The translations under genes were made by a program, and so were the position numbers. Source: a bacterium (GTDB taxonomy: Bacteria > Bacillota > Clostridia > Lachnospirales > Lachnospiraceae). Taken from it: a DNA stretch of 64,000 nt. The stretch spans positions 1-64,000 of the forward strand of contig JAMPGX010000016.1 of NCBI GenBank assembly GCA_023663725.1, in the 5' to 3' direction. The notes below the pieces were generated by a model that was not told where the DNA came from, made no database searches, and saw only the letters and a program-made list of their open reading frames with translations. Shown in pieces: positions 17,787 through 26,664 of the stretch; within the stretch, counting starts at the first letter, position 1; every line of letters begins with the position of its first letter.

Positions 17787-18584
17787 ATGATTACAAGTAT
17801 GTCCAACCCAAAAGTCAAGCAGATTGTGCAGTGGCAGACCAAGGCCAAGGCGCGCAGGCAGGACGGCGTCTTTCTCGCGGAGGGCCCTAAGATGTACGAG
17901 GAGGCCCCGCCGGAGCTGGTGCTGGAGGTCTATCTGACAGAGGCCATGCTGCAGCGCATGAGAGAGCGAAGTGACACCGCATATATATATGAAGAAAGAC
18001 TGCAACAAACCGGCTATGAGCTGGTCTCCGAGGAGGTCCTTGCCCGCATGAGTGATACCCAGACTCCGCAGGGTATCCTGACCGTGCTCAAGAGACCCGC
18101 ATACCGTCTGGAACAGCTTCTCTCCCGCGCGAATCCACTCCTCATCATACTGGAGGATCTACAGGACCCAGGCAATCTGGGAACGATCCTCAGAACAGGT
18201 GAAGGAGCAGGAATAACAGGTGTTATAATGTCGTCTGGCACAGTGGATATCTACAATCCTAAGACGATCCGCTCCACCATGGGCTCCATATACAGGGTCC
18301 CCTTTGTCTACAGCGAGAACCTGGAGGAGACCATAAAGATATTGCAGGAAAAAGACGTTCGAATTTACGCCGCCCATCTGCAGGGACAGGCTTGCTACAG
18401 CAGCTTTTCCTTTATCGGAGGAACCGCCTTTCTGATTGGCAATGAAGGAAACGGCCTGCGAACAGAGACGGCGCAGATGGCGGACCACTATCTCAAGATT
18501 CCAATGGAGGGGCAGGTGGAATCGCTGAATGCGGCTATTGCAGCTTCCCTGTTGCTATACGAAGTGCATAGGCAGCGACATTAG
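17787..18584 (+). CDS. TrmH/SpoU family RNA 2'-O-methyltransferase
   Basis: A 265-residue SPOUT-fold methyltransferase. It should transfer a methyl group from S-adenosylmethionine to a ribose 2'-OH in rRNA or tRNA; the exact nucleotide cannot be told from sequence alone. The N-terminal ~100 residues form the substrate-binding region (SMSNPKVKQI, VFLAEGPKM). The C-terminal domain has the three SpoU motifs: DPGNLGTILRTGEGAG, IGNEGNGL and IPMEGQVESLNAAIAASLLLYE, which form the knotted cofactor site. The gene follows the pfkA terminator by 28 bp and is followed by a repeat-rich intergenic region. Confidence 0.9.
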   Translation: MITSMSNPKVKQIVQWQTKAKARRQDGVFLAEGPKMYEEAPPELVLEVYLTEAMLQRMRERSDTAYIYEERLQQTGYELVSEEVLARMSDTQTPQGILTVLKRPAYRLEQLLSRANPLLIILEDLQDPGNLGTILRTGEGAGITGVIMSSGTVDIYNPKTIRSTMGSIYRVPFVYSENLEETIKILQEKDVRIYAAHLQGQACYSSFSFIGGTAFLIGNEGNGLRTETAQMADHYLKIPMEGQVESLNAAIAASLLLYEVHRQRH

Positions 18585-18610
18585 TATAGGCAATTGCGAA
18601 ACTTGGTTAC

Positions 18611-18776
18611 TGTGCCAGTGTCATGGTGTACATTGTATATTCCAACGCAGGCACGCTCTCGCTTCGTTCTCACCGTAGCGGTACATAAGATGCCAAAGAA
18701 CGGCATCTAAGTACCGACGGTTCGAAAGAGCCTGCTTTTGGAATATACAATATACACCATTCGGTACTGGCAAAAA
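18611..18776 (-). repeat. MITE-like repeat, copy A (inverted relative to B and C)
   Basis: This copy, read on the minus strand, begins TTTTGCCAGTACCGAAT, continues with ATTGTATATTCCA, has an internal hairpin (GTACTTAGATGCC / GGCATCTTATGTAC), and ends GAGCGTGCCTG with TGGAATATACAAT. The two ends are imperfect inverted repeats of about 40 bp. No coding frame is present. Confidence 0.7.
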
Positions 18777-18922
18777 GCTGTTTTACAAGCGCCTGTATGA
18801 GGACTATATGAGTTAGCATAGTCAGTTGTGTTATTTCCTTTAGAGAAACTGTGGTGGGGTAATATATACAAAACTGCTTTTTCGGAAAATGTATCCGGTG
18901 AAAATAAGCTAATAAATATGCA

Positions 18923-19589
18923 TTGCTTGTGATAGGCAAATATTCTATAATTCAAATATATAAATTGGCATTTTTGGGGGAAAATTTGAATTTGAAAAGA
19001 GAGATTGCCCCACGGGGTGTTGTGATTTCACTCGTGGGTTTTATCCTTTTGTGGACGGTTGTGACGGATGCGTGGGGATATTCCTCATACTTGTTTTTGT
19101 CAGATAACGGAACGTACTTCTACGGGTATATCAGCCGGTTTTTATGGGTTCTACCAGCGATTTTTTTGATTGTTACAAATGACGAGTGCCTGCTACTGCA
19201 TAGAAAAGAATTATTTTCTCGTCCACGGGTCAACTGTCAATTCGTTGCAGTCTTGTTGGCTATTCTCTTGTACTGCTTTATGTCTATGTTTGTAGTACAC
19301 AAGGGGCTGAGGATGGGGGTATAACACTCTTGCAAAAACTCTGCCAAACAGAAAAGCGGTGGCAATTTCAACCTTGTTGTTTGTCTTGCTCCACTGGTCT
19401 GCGTTCTTTATCAAATTATTTAGGTTTGGCACATTTGATTACACAGGGATTCTTGTACAGAGCTTCTCAACATCACTGTGGGGGATAATAACCTGTTGGC
19501 TACTGAAAAAGTCCAGAACTCTATGGAATCCTATTCTTGCACATTTTGTTTATGATTTTCTTCTCACAATTTTAATAGGCGGAAACTAA
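18923..19589 (+). pseudogene. CPBP family intramembrane protease, decayed
   Basis: Two frames together look like one CPBP (Abi) membrane protein. The first, about 18923-19324, has three hydrophobic segments. The second, about 19359-19589, holds FVLLHW and ILAHFVYDFLL, which correspond to the second and third CPBP active-site motifs. The first motif (EExxxR) should lie at the junction near 19300-19330, where the frame shifts and the sequence reads HKGLRMGV followed by a stop. The protein is therefore broken at its catalytic glutamates. The gene lies between inverted MITE-like copies A and B. Low GC compared with neighbours suggests an acquired gene. Confidence 0.6.
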
Positions 19590-19620
19590 CAGATAAATTC
19601 AGTATTTATAAGAAAATTAT

Positions 19621-19818
19621 TTTTTACCAGTACCGAATTGTGCGGTCGTATAGTCCATAAGCAGACTTCGTGCAACAAAGTTGCACCAGAAAACGTCAAT
19701 ATTAGGGTGGCAAGCAACCCTGGATGCCCTATTTATACATCTTATGTACCGCTACGTTTTTCACCAAGTGGGAGCGTGTCAACGTTGGAATACACAAGCT
19801 GTATAATGACATATGCAA
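19621..19818 (+). repeat. MITE-like repeat, copy B (diverged)
   Basis: It begins TTTTTACCAGTACCGAATTG and ends near ATAATGACATATGCAAG. It shares CTTATGTACCGCTACG with copy A and GCTACGTTTTTCAC with copy C, but its ends are more diverged and the centre is different. Confidence 0.6.
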
Positions 19819-19922
19819 GATAACTAAGGCTTGCAAGTGCCAAAATTAAACCAGCATAGGCGTTTGCGAAACCTTGTCTGTAAGTGATGGAATTGATTAA
19901 TATAGACAATTGTAAAGCCTTC

Positions 19923-20100
19923 TTTTGCCAGTACCGAATTGTGTATATTGTATATTCCATAAGCAGGCTCTTGAAAAACGTCAGTGCTTAGCGAGGTCTG
20001 CCGAATTTATTCGGCACGAGCTTAGCACTGCTACGTTTTTCACGAAGCGAGAGCGTGCCTGTGTTGGAATATACAATGTGCACAATGACACTCGCAAAGT
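19923..20100 (+). repeat. MITE-like repeat, copy C
   Basis: It begins TTTTGCCAGTACCGAATTG, has ATTGTATATTCCATAAGC at the left and TGGAATATACAATG at the right as inverted ends. The central hairpin is CAGTGCTTAGC / GCTTAGCACTG. It ends 59 bp before the proC start, so it may affect proC transcription. Confidence 0.7.
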
Positions 20101-20158
20101 AATGGGCTTTCATAAACGTTTAATTAAAGCCAGCAGAAAGAAAGGAGTAGTGACATAA

Positions 20159-20965
20159 ATGGAGACAGGAAGGAAAATTGGTTTTATCGGACTGGGCAAT
20201 ATGGCGACGGCCATGATTGCCGGCATACTGCAAAAGGGAGTCGTGCAGCCGGAGAATCTGATCGGCTCAGCCCGCAGCGAGGCCACCTGCGAGCGGGTGG
20301 CACAGAAATATGGCATTGCGGCATACCCCTCTAATCTGAGGGTGGCAGAGCAGGCAGATATTTTGTTCCTGGCGGTGAAGCCCCAGTTTTTCGCTCAGGT
20401 CATCGGGGAGATACGCGGCGTTGTGAGACCTGAGACCGTGATTGTCAGCATTGCGGCGGGCAAGACACTGGAGGAGATCGGACGGCTTTTTGGCGGCGAG
20501 AGGAAGCTGGTGCGCTGTATGCCCAATACGCCGGCCCTGGTGCTGGAGGGCTGTTGCGGCGTCTGCGCAGGCGACGGGGTGAGCGATAAGGAGCTGGAGG
20601 AGATACTGACACTGCTGCGCTCCTTCGGCGTGGCGGAGACAGTGCCGGAGAGCCTTATGGATGCGGTGGTGGGCGTCAGCGGCAGCTCTCCGGCTTACGT
20701 CTTTATGCTCCTGGAGGCGATGGCGGACGGGGCGGTGGCGGCGGGAATGCCCAGGGCGCAGGCCTATACCTTCGCGGCGCAGGCTGTGCTCGGCAGCGCG
20801 AAGCTGATGCTGGAGACCGGAAAACATCCCGGCGAGCTGAAGGATATAGTGTGTTCGCCAGGCGGCACCACGATACAGGCGGTCAAGGTCTTGGAGGAGA
20901 GGGGGCTGCGGGCCGCGGTGATGGATGCCATGGCTGCATGCATAGAAAAATCAAAAAATATATAG
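20159..20965 (+). CDS. proC: Pyrroline-5-carboxylate reductase
   Basis: ProC reduces 1-pyrroline-5-carboxylate to L-proline with NAD(P)H, the last step of proline synthesis. The 268-residue protein has the usual length. It shows the Rossmann start IGFIGLGNMATAMIAGI, the strand ADILFLAVKPQ, the motif CMPNTPALVLEG near residue 120, and the signature GSSPAYVFMLLEAMADGAVAAG near residue 176. PGGTTIQAVKVLEE lies near the C-terminus. AAAGGAG precedes the ATG, though the gap is somewhat long at about 11 bases. It stands as a single gene behind MITE-like copy C. Confidence 0.95.
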   Translation: METGRKIGFIGLGNMATAMIAGILQKGVVQPENLIGSARSEATCERVAQKYGIAAYPSNLRVAEQADILFLAVKPQFFAQVIGEIRGVVRPETVIVSIAAGKTLEEIGRLFGGERKLVRCMPNTPALVLEGCCGVCAGDGVSDKELEEILTLLRSFGVAETVPESLMDAVVGVSGSSPAYVFMLLEAMADGAVAAGMPRAQAYTFAAQAVLGSAKLMLETGKHPGELKDIVCSPGGTTIQAVKVLEERGLRAAVMDAMAACIEKSKNI

Positions 20966-20969
20966 GGGG

Positions 20970-20998
20970 TTGACAAGGAAGTCAGTTTCTGCTATCAT
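20970..20998 (+). promoter_or_regulatory. Sigma-A promoter for the SleB-like hydrolase gene
   Basis: TTGACA (20970-20975), a 17-bp spacer and TATCAT (20993-20998), immediately after the proC stop codon. Confidence 0.75.
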
Positions 20999-21084
20999 GT
21001 GCCTTGTAACAAAATTAACAATATTGTAATAATTTAGTTAATAACTGGCAAAAATTATTACGAAATTTGTTGGAGGGTAAAGAA

Positions 21085-22161
21085 ATGGCAAAAGGCAAAA
21101 GGCTGTCTGCCATGCTGGTCGGTGTGCTTCTGATGGGAGCTCTGGCAGGCAGTGCAGACATGACTGTGGAAGCTGGCGGCAATTCAGATTACCTGAATTT
21201 ATCGAGTGGAGGCATGGCGGCGCTGCTGAATTCCGATACGGAGAATGCAGATGAGCTGATCAGCACCACTCAGAAGAGCCTCGACCTGAAAGCGGCGCAG
21301 GAGGAGGCACAGTGTACATTGGTGATGGCCAATGTCAGAAACGCCCTGAATGTCAGGGCAGATGCCAGCGAAGATGCAGAAAAGGTAGGAATGATATACA
21401 AGGACTGCGGCGGCACGATATTGGAGCGGGCTAACGGCTGGACCAAGATTCAGTCAGGGGACCTGGTAGGCTGGGCCAGCGACAACTATCTGCTGTTCGA
21501 TGAGGAAGCCAGGGAACTGGCGGCGGATGTGGGTATCACGACAGCCACCGTCAATGCAGAGCTGTTGAAGGTTCGTATGGAGCCGGATACGAAAGCGGAT
21601 ATCTACGGTGTCTTGGCTAAGGACGAGATCGTAGAGGTGATGGACACGGACGAGGAAGGCTGGGTCCGCATCAACTTTGAGGGCGAGGACGGCTTCGTGT
21701 CCTCCGAATTTGTATCCATAGATTTCAAGATTGACTTTGGCGAGACGATGGAAGCCATTGAAGCGCGCAAGGAGGCCGAGCGCGAGGCAAAGCGCCACCA
21801 GAATTACGGAGAGTATACCACCGATGCCGATACCACGCTGTTGTTGGCGGCTTTAATTCAGTGCGAGGCTGGCGGAGAGAGCTACGAAGGTCAGTTGGCT
21901 GTTGGCGCAGTGGTCATGAACCGTGTCAGAAGCGGCGCGTATCCGGATACCATCCACGGCGTTATCTATGCTTCCGGTCAGTTTACGCCGGCGCAGAGCG
22001 GCAAGGTGAACAGGGTATATGAATCAGGCAAGATCAAGGAGAGCTGTATCCAGGCGGCGCAGGAGGCGTTGTCCGGCGTATCTAATGTCGGCGATCTGAC
22101 TCATTTCCGTCGCAATAACGGTCGTGAGGGCCTGGTGATTGGCAACCATGTATTCTACTAA
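21085..22161 (+). CDS. Secreted cell wall hydrolase with SH3 domains (SleB/CwlJ type)
   Basis: The 358-residue protein starts with a signal peptide (KGKRLSAMLVGVLLMGALAG). Two bacterial SH3-like modules follow: TLVMANVRNALNVRADAS near residue 75 and ATVNAELLKVRMEPDTK near 153. The C-terminal hydrolase_2 domain starts near residue 250 with LLLAALIQCEAGGES, where the Glu is the presumed catalytic residue, and runs through AVGAVVMNRVRSGAYPDTI. It would cleave peptidoglycan glycan strands outside the cell. SleB relatives act in spore germination, but SH3-bearing versions also serve vegetative cells, so I do not claim a spore role. The start follows GGAGGG. Confidence 0.9.
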   Translation: MAKGKRLSAMLVGVLLMGALAGSADMTVEAGGNSDYLNLSSGGMAALLNSDTENADELISTTQKSLDLKAAQEEAQCTLVMANVRNALNVRADASEDAEKVGMIYKDCGGTILERANGWTKIQSGDLVGWASDNYLLFDEEARELAADVGITTATVNAELLKVRMEPDTKADIYGVLAKDEIVEVMDTDEEGWVRINFEGEDGFVSSEFVSIDFKIDFGETMEAIEARKEAEREAKRHQNYGEYTTDADTTLLLAALIQCEAGGESYEGQLAVGAVVMNRVRSGAYPDTIHGVIYASGQFTPAQSGKVNRVYESGKIKESCIQAAQEALSGVSNVGDLTHFRRNNGREGLVIGNHVFY

Positions 22162-22174
22162 ACAGAGATGCTTG

Positions 22175-22209
22175 AAAGAGCGCGATGACTTTGGTTATCG
22201 TGCTCTTTT
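22175..22209 (+). terminator. Intrinsic terminator after the SleB-like gene
   Basis: AAAGAGCGCGAT pairs with ATCGTGCTCTTT around a 10-base loop, with T residues continuing after the stem. Confidence 0.75.
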
Positions 22210-22245
22210 TGCGTGATTTGCATCTTCTTTTTTGCAATAAAAGGA

Positions 22246-22274
22246 TTGCGAACCGAGTCTGAGTGTAGTATATT
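22246..22274 (+). promoter_or_regulatory. Sigma-A promoter for the NfeD-SPFH operon
   Basis: TTGCGA (22246-22251), a 17-bp spacer and TATATT (22269-22274), 40 bp before the first start codon. Confidence 0.6.
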
Positions 22275-22313
22275 ATTTTTATGGACCTAGAATAATCAAA
22301 AAGGAGGGCGCAT

Positions 22314-22781
22314 ATGAGTGAGATTGCTTTTTGGCTGATTCTGCTGATCGTCTGCATTGGTATAGAAGTGGCCACCATGGGCCTGACGACGATCTGGTTT
22401 GCCGGCGGTGCTCTTGTCGCCATCTTTGCGGCCGTGGTAGGCGCTCCGATATGGTTGCAGGCAGTGCTTTTTATTGTAGTGTCGCTGCTGTTGCTGTTCT
22501 TCACCAGGCCTATCGCCGTCAAGTATTTCAATAAGGACAGGGTGAAGACCAATGTGGAGAGCATGGTGGGGCGTCAGGCAATCGTGGTCAGTGAGATTGA
22601 TAATCTGCAGGGCATTGGTCGGGTGACGGTAGGCGGCCAGGAGTGGAGTGCCAGAAGCGCGGACGAGAAGGTGAGGATTGCCGTGGGTGCAGTGGTGGTC
22701 GTAGTGGCCATCAATGGCGTCAAACTAATTGTCAGAGAACAACAGCTGCAGCAGACAGCGCCTGCAGCGGGAGCCGAGTAG
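22314..22781 (+). CDS. NfeD family membrane protein (short form)
   Basis: This 155-residue protein has two or three N-terminal hydrophobic segments (residues ~5-65) and a C-terminal OB-fold-like beta domain of the NfeD family (MVGRQAIVVSEIDN, GRVTVGGQEWSARS, VGAVVVVVAINGVKLIV). It lacks the serine protease domain of long NfeD. Short NfeD proteins are nearly always encoded next to an SPFH protein, as here: the partner starts 16 bp downstream. The pair probably forms a membrane microdomain complex. AAGGAGGG precedes the ATG. Confidence 0.9.
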   Translation: MSEIAFWLILLIVCIGIEVATMGLTTIWFAGGALVAIFAAVVGAPIWLQAVLFIVVSLLLLFFTRPIAVKYFNKDRVKTNVESMVGRQAIVVSEIDNLQGIGRVTVGGQEWSARSADEKVRIAVGAVVVVVAINGVKLIVREQQLQQTAPAAGAE

Positions 22782-22797
22782 GCAGAAGGAGGAAGAA

Positions 22798-23739
22798 ATG
22801 CCAGTTTTATTTTATCTGTTAGTAGCACTTGTCATCTTGATTTTATGTATTTTTGTCTCTTGTATTAAGATCGTACCACAGGCACAGGCGTATGTTATGG
22901 AGCGTCTGGGTGCATATCAGGGAACATGGTCCGTTGGGTTTCATATCAAGATGCCTTTTCTGGACCGTGTGGCCAGGAAGGTGAATCTGAAGGAGCAGGT
23001 GGCTGATTTTCCGCCCCAGCCCGTGATTACCAAGGATAATGTAACGATGAGAATTGACACGGTGGTGTTTTATCAGATCACAGATCCCAAGCTGTTTACC
23101 TACGGTGTGGAGAATCCGATGATGGCGATAGAGAATCTGACGGCCACTACGCTGCGTAATATCATCGGTGATCTGGAGCTGGATCAGACGCTGACCAGCC
23201 GTGAGACCATCAATACCAAGATGCGCGCCGCTCTGGATATAGCGACTGACCCTTGGGGCATCAAGGTCAACCGCGTGGAGCTGAAGAACATCATTCCTCC
23301 CGCAGAGATACAGAACGCCATGGAGAGGCAGATGAAGGCGGAGCGTGAGAGGCGTGAGGCTGTGACCCGTGCGGAAGGTGAGAAGAAGGCCAATATTCTG
23401 GAGGCCGAGGGCGCCAAGGAGTCTGCGATCCTGCGTGCTGAGGCGGATAAGCAGTCCGCGATCCTGAGAGCGGAGGCGCAGAAGGAGAAGATGATCCGTG
23501 AGGCGGAAGGTGAGGCGGAGGCGATCCTGAAGGTACAGCAGGCCAATGCCGAGGGTATCCGTCTGTTGAAGGAGGCCGGAGCTGACGCCGCTGTGCTGAA
23601 GATCAAGAGTCTGGAGGCTTTCGAGAAGGTGGCGGACGGCAAGGCGACAACGATTCTGTTGCCTGCGGAGCTGCAGGGGATCGCAAGTATGGCTACGGCT
23701 TTTAAGACGGCCAGTCAGTCGCCTGTTCAGGGGCAGTGA
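22798..23739 (+). CDS. SPFH/Band 7 domain membrane protein (paraslipin/QmcA type)
   Basis: A 313-residue stomatin-like protein. One N-terminal membrane segment (residues ~3-23) precedes the SPFH domain (PQAQAYVMERLGAYQGTW through IIPPAEIQNAMERQMKAERE, ~30-190). A repetitive Ala/Glu-rich coiled coil follows (~190-265) built of units like AILRAEADKQS and AILRAEAQKEK, then a short hydrophobic-rich tail. Such proteins oligomerise into ring-like membrane scaffolds. AGAAGGAGGAAG sets the start at 22798. It is the second gene of a two-gene operon with NfeD and ends at a strong terminator. Confidence 0.92.
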   Translation: MPVLFYLLVALVILILCIFVSCIKIVPQAQAYVMERLGAYQGTWSVGFHIKMPFLDRVARKVNLKEQVADFPPQPVITKDNVTMRIDTVVFYQITDPKLFTYGVENPMMAIENLTATTLRNIIGDLELDQTLTSRETINTKMRAALDIATDPWGIKVNRVELKNIIPPAEIQNAMERQMKAERERREAVTRAEGEKKANILEAEGAKESAILRAEADKQSAILRAEAQKEKMIREAEGEAEAILKVQQANAEGIRLLKEAGADAAVLKIKSLEAFEKVADGKATTILLPAELQGIASMATAFKTASQSPVQGQ

Positions 23740-23769
23740 TTGTCGCTGTGGAATTTGATAGAGAATGTT

Positions 23770-23806
23770 GGGGAGCGGGTCCGAAAGGGTCTGCTCCCCT
23801 TTTTTT
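23770..23806 (+). terminator. Intrinsic terminator after the NfeD-SPFH operon
   Basis: GGGGAGC (23770-23776) pairs with GCTCCCC (23793-23799) and is followed by seven T residues. The intervening sequence also holds a small GGTCC/GGGTC pairing. Confidence 0.85.
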
Positions 23807-23818
23807 GGAAGAGAGGGA

Positions 23819-24058
23819 CGGGCGGGGGGCTGGGACATATGGGGGCTACGCGACGCGGCTCGTTCGGGGGGATTTTACTAAGGGAGCAGGGGGAGGTTGC
23901 GGCGGGGGTCGGGTCGGCGATAACGCGCATCCGTGCGCGGTATCGCCTAAAATGGCCATCCGTGGCCATTTTTCCCTGGAGAGTGGTCTGCTCCCTAAGT
24001 AAAATCATCCCTCACTCACAGCGCCGCGCAGCCCCCATATGTCCCAGCCCCCCGCCCT
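23819..24058. repeat. Long imperfect palindromic element with nested hairpins
   Basis: The left arm (about 23819-23888) and right arm (about 23988-24058) are inverted copies. Both carry GGGCGGGGGGCTGGGACATA-type sequence at the outside and GATTTTACT-AGGGAGCA-type sequence inside. Between the arms are two hairpins: GGCGATA/GCGC with GCGC/TATCGCC (23916-23947), and ATGGCCAT with GGCCAT followed by TTTTT (23952-23973). A long open frame runs through the element into argF, but it is an artefact of high GC. The element lies between the SPFH terminator and the argF promoter. Confidence 0.65.
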
Positions 24059-24261
24059 GTCACCTGCAGGATTGCCTTTGTTTTGCCTTGCTCTGTAGCC
24101 GTCAAGTAGGTCTGCGACTTGATGAGAGGCTGGCTAAGGCGTATCGGGGGCGGGAACATTTGCCGATTGGGGTGACAGAGCTCTTGAAAAAATGCGGGAA
24201 ATGCAGTATAGTAGTTCATATCTTAGAAAAATGTGGCATGGAAATGCGGAAAGAGGATGAG
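24059..24261 (+). promoter_or_regulatory. argF upstream region with sigma-A promoter
   Basis: A promoter is visible at 24184-24212: TTGAAA, a 17-bp spacer and TATAGT. The rest of this stretch shows no gene. No clear ArgR box was identified. Confidence 0.55.
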
Positions 24262-25272
24262 ATGGATTTAAAGGGACGGGATTTTCTGAAGCTTTTGGAT
24301 TATAGCGCGGAGGAGATTGTGTATCTGCTGGATCTGGCGGCGGAGCTTAAGGATAGGAAGAAGAAAGGGATACCTGTGGATACGCTGCGGGGCAGAAATG
24401 TGGCGCTGATATTTGAGAAGACCAGCACCAGAACGCGGTGCGCCTTCGAGGTGGCGGCGCATGATCTGGGGATGGGGACCACTTATCTGGACCCCAGCGG
24501 TTCTCAGATCGGCAAGAAGGAGAGCATTGCGGATACGGCCAAGGTGCTGGCTGGGATGTTTGACGGCATCGAATACAGGGGTTATGGGCAGGAGATTGTG
24601 GAGGAGTTGGCGAAGTATTCCAAGGTGCCGGTGTGGAACGGTCTGACCAATGAGTTTCATCCCACGCAGATGTTGGCGGATGCGCTGACGGTGCGGGAGC
24701 ATTTTGGACGTTTGAAGGGGATAAAATTCACTTATCTGGGGGACGCCCGGTACAATACCGGCAACTCGCTGATGGTGCTGTGTGCGAAGCTGGGGATGCA
24801 TTTTACGGCCTGTACCAGCGCGAAGTATTTTCCCGATGGGGAGTTGGTGAAGCAGTGTGAGGAGCTGGCGGCAGTAAGCGGCGGCAGCATTACGCTCACC
24901 GAGGATGTGGAGGTGGGAACCAGGGGCGCGGATGTGATCAGCACTGATGTGTGGGTGTCCATGGGCGAGCCGGATGAGATCTGGGCGGAGCGCATTGCGG
25001 ATCTGCGGGATTATCAGGTCAATCAGAAGGTGATGGACAACGCGGGCCCCCAGGCTGTATTCATGCATTGTCTTCCCGCTTTCCACGATCTGAAGACCAA
25101 GATTGGCGCTCAGGTGGGAGAGAAGTTTGGCATCACGGAGATGGAGGTGACGGACGAGGTGTTTTCCTCCGCACAGTCTCTGGTGTTTGAGGAGGCCGAG
25201 AACCGGATGCATACGATCAAGGCAGTGATGGCGGCCACGCTGGGCTGGGACGGTGAGAAAGGCATCAGATGA
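24262..25272 (+). CDS. argF: Ornithine carbamoyltransferase
   Basis: The enzyme condenses ornithine and carbamoyl phosphate to citrulline (arginine synthesis), or works in reverse in the arginine deiminase route. The 336-residue protein shows the carbamoyl phosphate motif [16 protein letters not shown] (residues ~56-71), [12 protein letters not shown] near 135, and HCLPAFHD with the active-site Cys near 275. The start at 24262 follows GAGGATGAG and matches the family's [13 protein letters not shown] beginning; the frame is open far upstream but that part is the palindromic repeat. The stop overlaps the birA start (ATGA). No arcA or arcC is adjacent, so the direction in vivo is undecided. Confidence 0.94.
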   Translation: MDLKGRDFLKLLDYSAEEIVYLLDLAAELKDRKKKGIPVDTLRGRNVALIFEKTSTRTRCAFEVAAHDLGMGTTYLDPSGSQIGKKESIADTAKVLAGMFDGIEYRGYGQEIVEELAKYSKVPVWNGLTNEFHPTQMLADALTVREHFGRLKGIKFTYLGDARYNTGNSLMVLCAKLGMHFTACTSAKYFPDGELVKQCEELAAVSGGSITLTEDVEVGTRGADVISTDVWVSMGEPDEIWAERIADLRDYQVNQKVMDNAGPQAVFMHCLPAFHDLKTKIGAQVGEKFGITEMEVTDEVFSSAQSLVFEEAENRMHTIKAVMAATLGWDGEKGIR

Positions 25273-26246
25273 AGGCGGAGATACTTACCCTGCTGCGGGA
25301 GAGCGGAGATTATGTCTCCGGACAAGAACTGTGTAATCGCTTTGGCGTGACCCGCGCCGCGGTCTGGAAAGCGATCGGGCAACTGAAAAAAGAGGGCTAT
25401 GAGATCGAGGCCGTGCAGAATCGGGGCTACAAGCTGGTGGCGTCGGAGGTCTATGGGGAGAACGAGTTGCGCAGCCGGATTCACACCGCATGGGCGGGGG
25501 CGGAGCTGCATTTTCACCAGATAACCGGCTCCACCAATCTGCTGGCGAAGCAGGCGGGGGAGGAGGGCGCTTCCCACGGCGCGTTGTTTGTGGCGAACGA
25601 ACAGACAGCCGGACGGGGCAGACGGGGCAGGAGTTGGCAGTCGCCTCCAGGCGCGAATATCTATTTTACGATATTGCTGCGGCCCGATCTGGAGCCGGAC
25701 CAGGCGTCTATGCTGACACTGGTGATGGCGCACAGCGTGGCGGAGGCCATAGAGCGGATCACTGGACTGGAGCCGGCGATCAAGTGGCCCAATGACGTGC
25801 TGCTCAACAATAAAAAGATATGCGGTATCCTGACGGAGATGAGTCTGGAGCGGGAGTATATCCACTATGTGGTCTGCGGTGTGGGAATCAACGTGACTGA
25901 TCAGGATTTTCCGGAGGGAGTTCGGGAGCATGCCACCGCTATAGAGACAGTCTGGGGCAGGAAGGTTTCCAGGGGAGCGCTGCTGCAGGCTGTGATGGAG
26001 GTATTTGAGCGGGATTATGACGCTTTTGTGGCGGCGGGAGATTTGACGCCGTTACTGAAGAGTTATAACCGACGGTTGGTGAACCGTGACCGGAAGGTGC
26101 GTGTGCTGGACCCCAAAGGAGAATGGGAGGGTACGGCCAGAGGCATCAATGCTCGGGGAGAACTGCTGGTGGAGAACGCGGAGGGCGCTGCGGTGGCGGT
26201 GTACGCGGGAGAGGTGTCTGTGCGGGGAATCTACGGATATGTGTAA
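25269..26246 (+). CDS. birA: Bifunctional biotin-[acetyl-CoA-carboxylase] ligase / biotin operon repressor
   Basis: BirA activates biotin with ATP and attaches it to biotin carboxyl carrier proteins. The 325-residue form has an N-terminal winged helix ([30 protein letters not shown], residues ~17-46), so it may also repress biotin genes. The ligase core follows with the ATP/biotinyl-AMP loop [10 protein letters not shown] (~115-124), [17 protein letters not shown] near 175, and a C-terminal SH3-like domain. It overlaps argF by 4 bp (ATGA), indicating translational coupling in one operon. No biotin synthesis genes are in the window. Confidence 0.94.
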   Translation: MKAEILTLLRESGDYVSGQELCNRFGVTRAAVWKAIGQLKKEGYEIEAVQNRGYKLVASEVYGENELRSRIHTAWAGAELHFHQITGSTNLLAKQAGEEGASHGALFVANEQTAGRGRRGRSWQSPPGANIYFTILLRPDLEPDQASMLTLVMAHSVAEAIERITGLEPAIKWPNDVLLNNKKICGILTEMSLEREYIHYVVCGVGINVTDQDFPEGVREHATAIETVWGRKVSRGALLQAVMEVFERDYDAFVAAGDLTPLLKSYNRRLVNRDRKVRVLDPKGEWEGTARGINARGELLVENAEGAAVAVYAGEVSVRGIYGYV

Positions 26247-26314
26247 ACCCAAAATACGAGCATTTTCATCCCGATTTGAGTGTCCGCTGAAGCAGATAGA
26301 TGGGAGTTAGCGCG

Positions 26315-26653
26315 ATGGAACAGGAGAGAGTGGTGCTCTGCGGCGCCAATGCCTATGAGCAAAAATATTATTTTAATCAGACCTTTAAGGATATCCCTCA
26401 GTCAATCCAGGAGGAGCTGCACATTATCTGCGTGCTGTTTACCGAGGAGGTGGGGGGCGTATTTACAATTGTGTTTGAGCCGGACGGTTCCGTGTCGCTG
26501 GAGACTGACGCGGAGGAGGACGATATCTATTACGACGAGATCGGCAGCGGGCTGCTGGTGTCAGAGATACGCAGACGGCGGCAGGAGCTGCTGGAGTCTC
26601 TGAGCCTGTATTACAGGGTATTCGTGCTGAAGGAACCTCTGTGTGAGGAGTAG
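26315..26653 (+). CDS. Small acidic conserved protein, DUF6145-like
   Basis: This 112-residue cytoplasmic protein begins [21 protein letters not shown] and contains [25 protein letters not shown] and an acidic stretch [17 protein letters not shown] believe it belongs to a Lachnospiraceae family of unknown function (DUF6145; name recalled, not searched). The start follows GGGAGT. It lies between birA and coaX in the same direction with short gaps, so it probably shares their transcript. No catalytic motif is evident. Confidence 0.65.
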   Translation: MEQERVVLCGANAYEQKYYFNQTFKDIPQSIQEELHIICVLFTEEVGGVFTIVFEPDGSVSLETDAEEDDIYYDEIGSGLLVSEIRRRRQELLESLSLYYRVFVLKEPLCEE

Positions 26654-26664
26654 GGAGAGCGGAT

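Noticed and set aside
23740-24261. N-terminal extension of argF of about 170 codons
   Set aside because: It runs through the terminator, palindromic element and argF promoter; ArgF homologues begin at MDLKGRDF and a ribosome site precedes that ATG.
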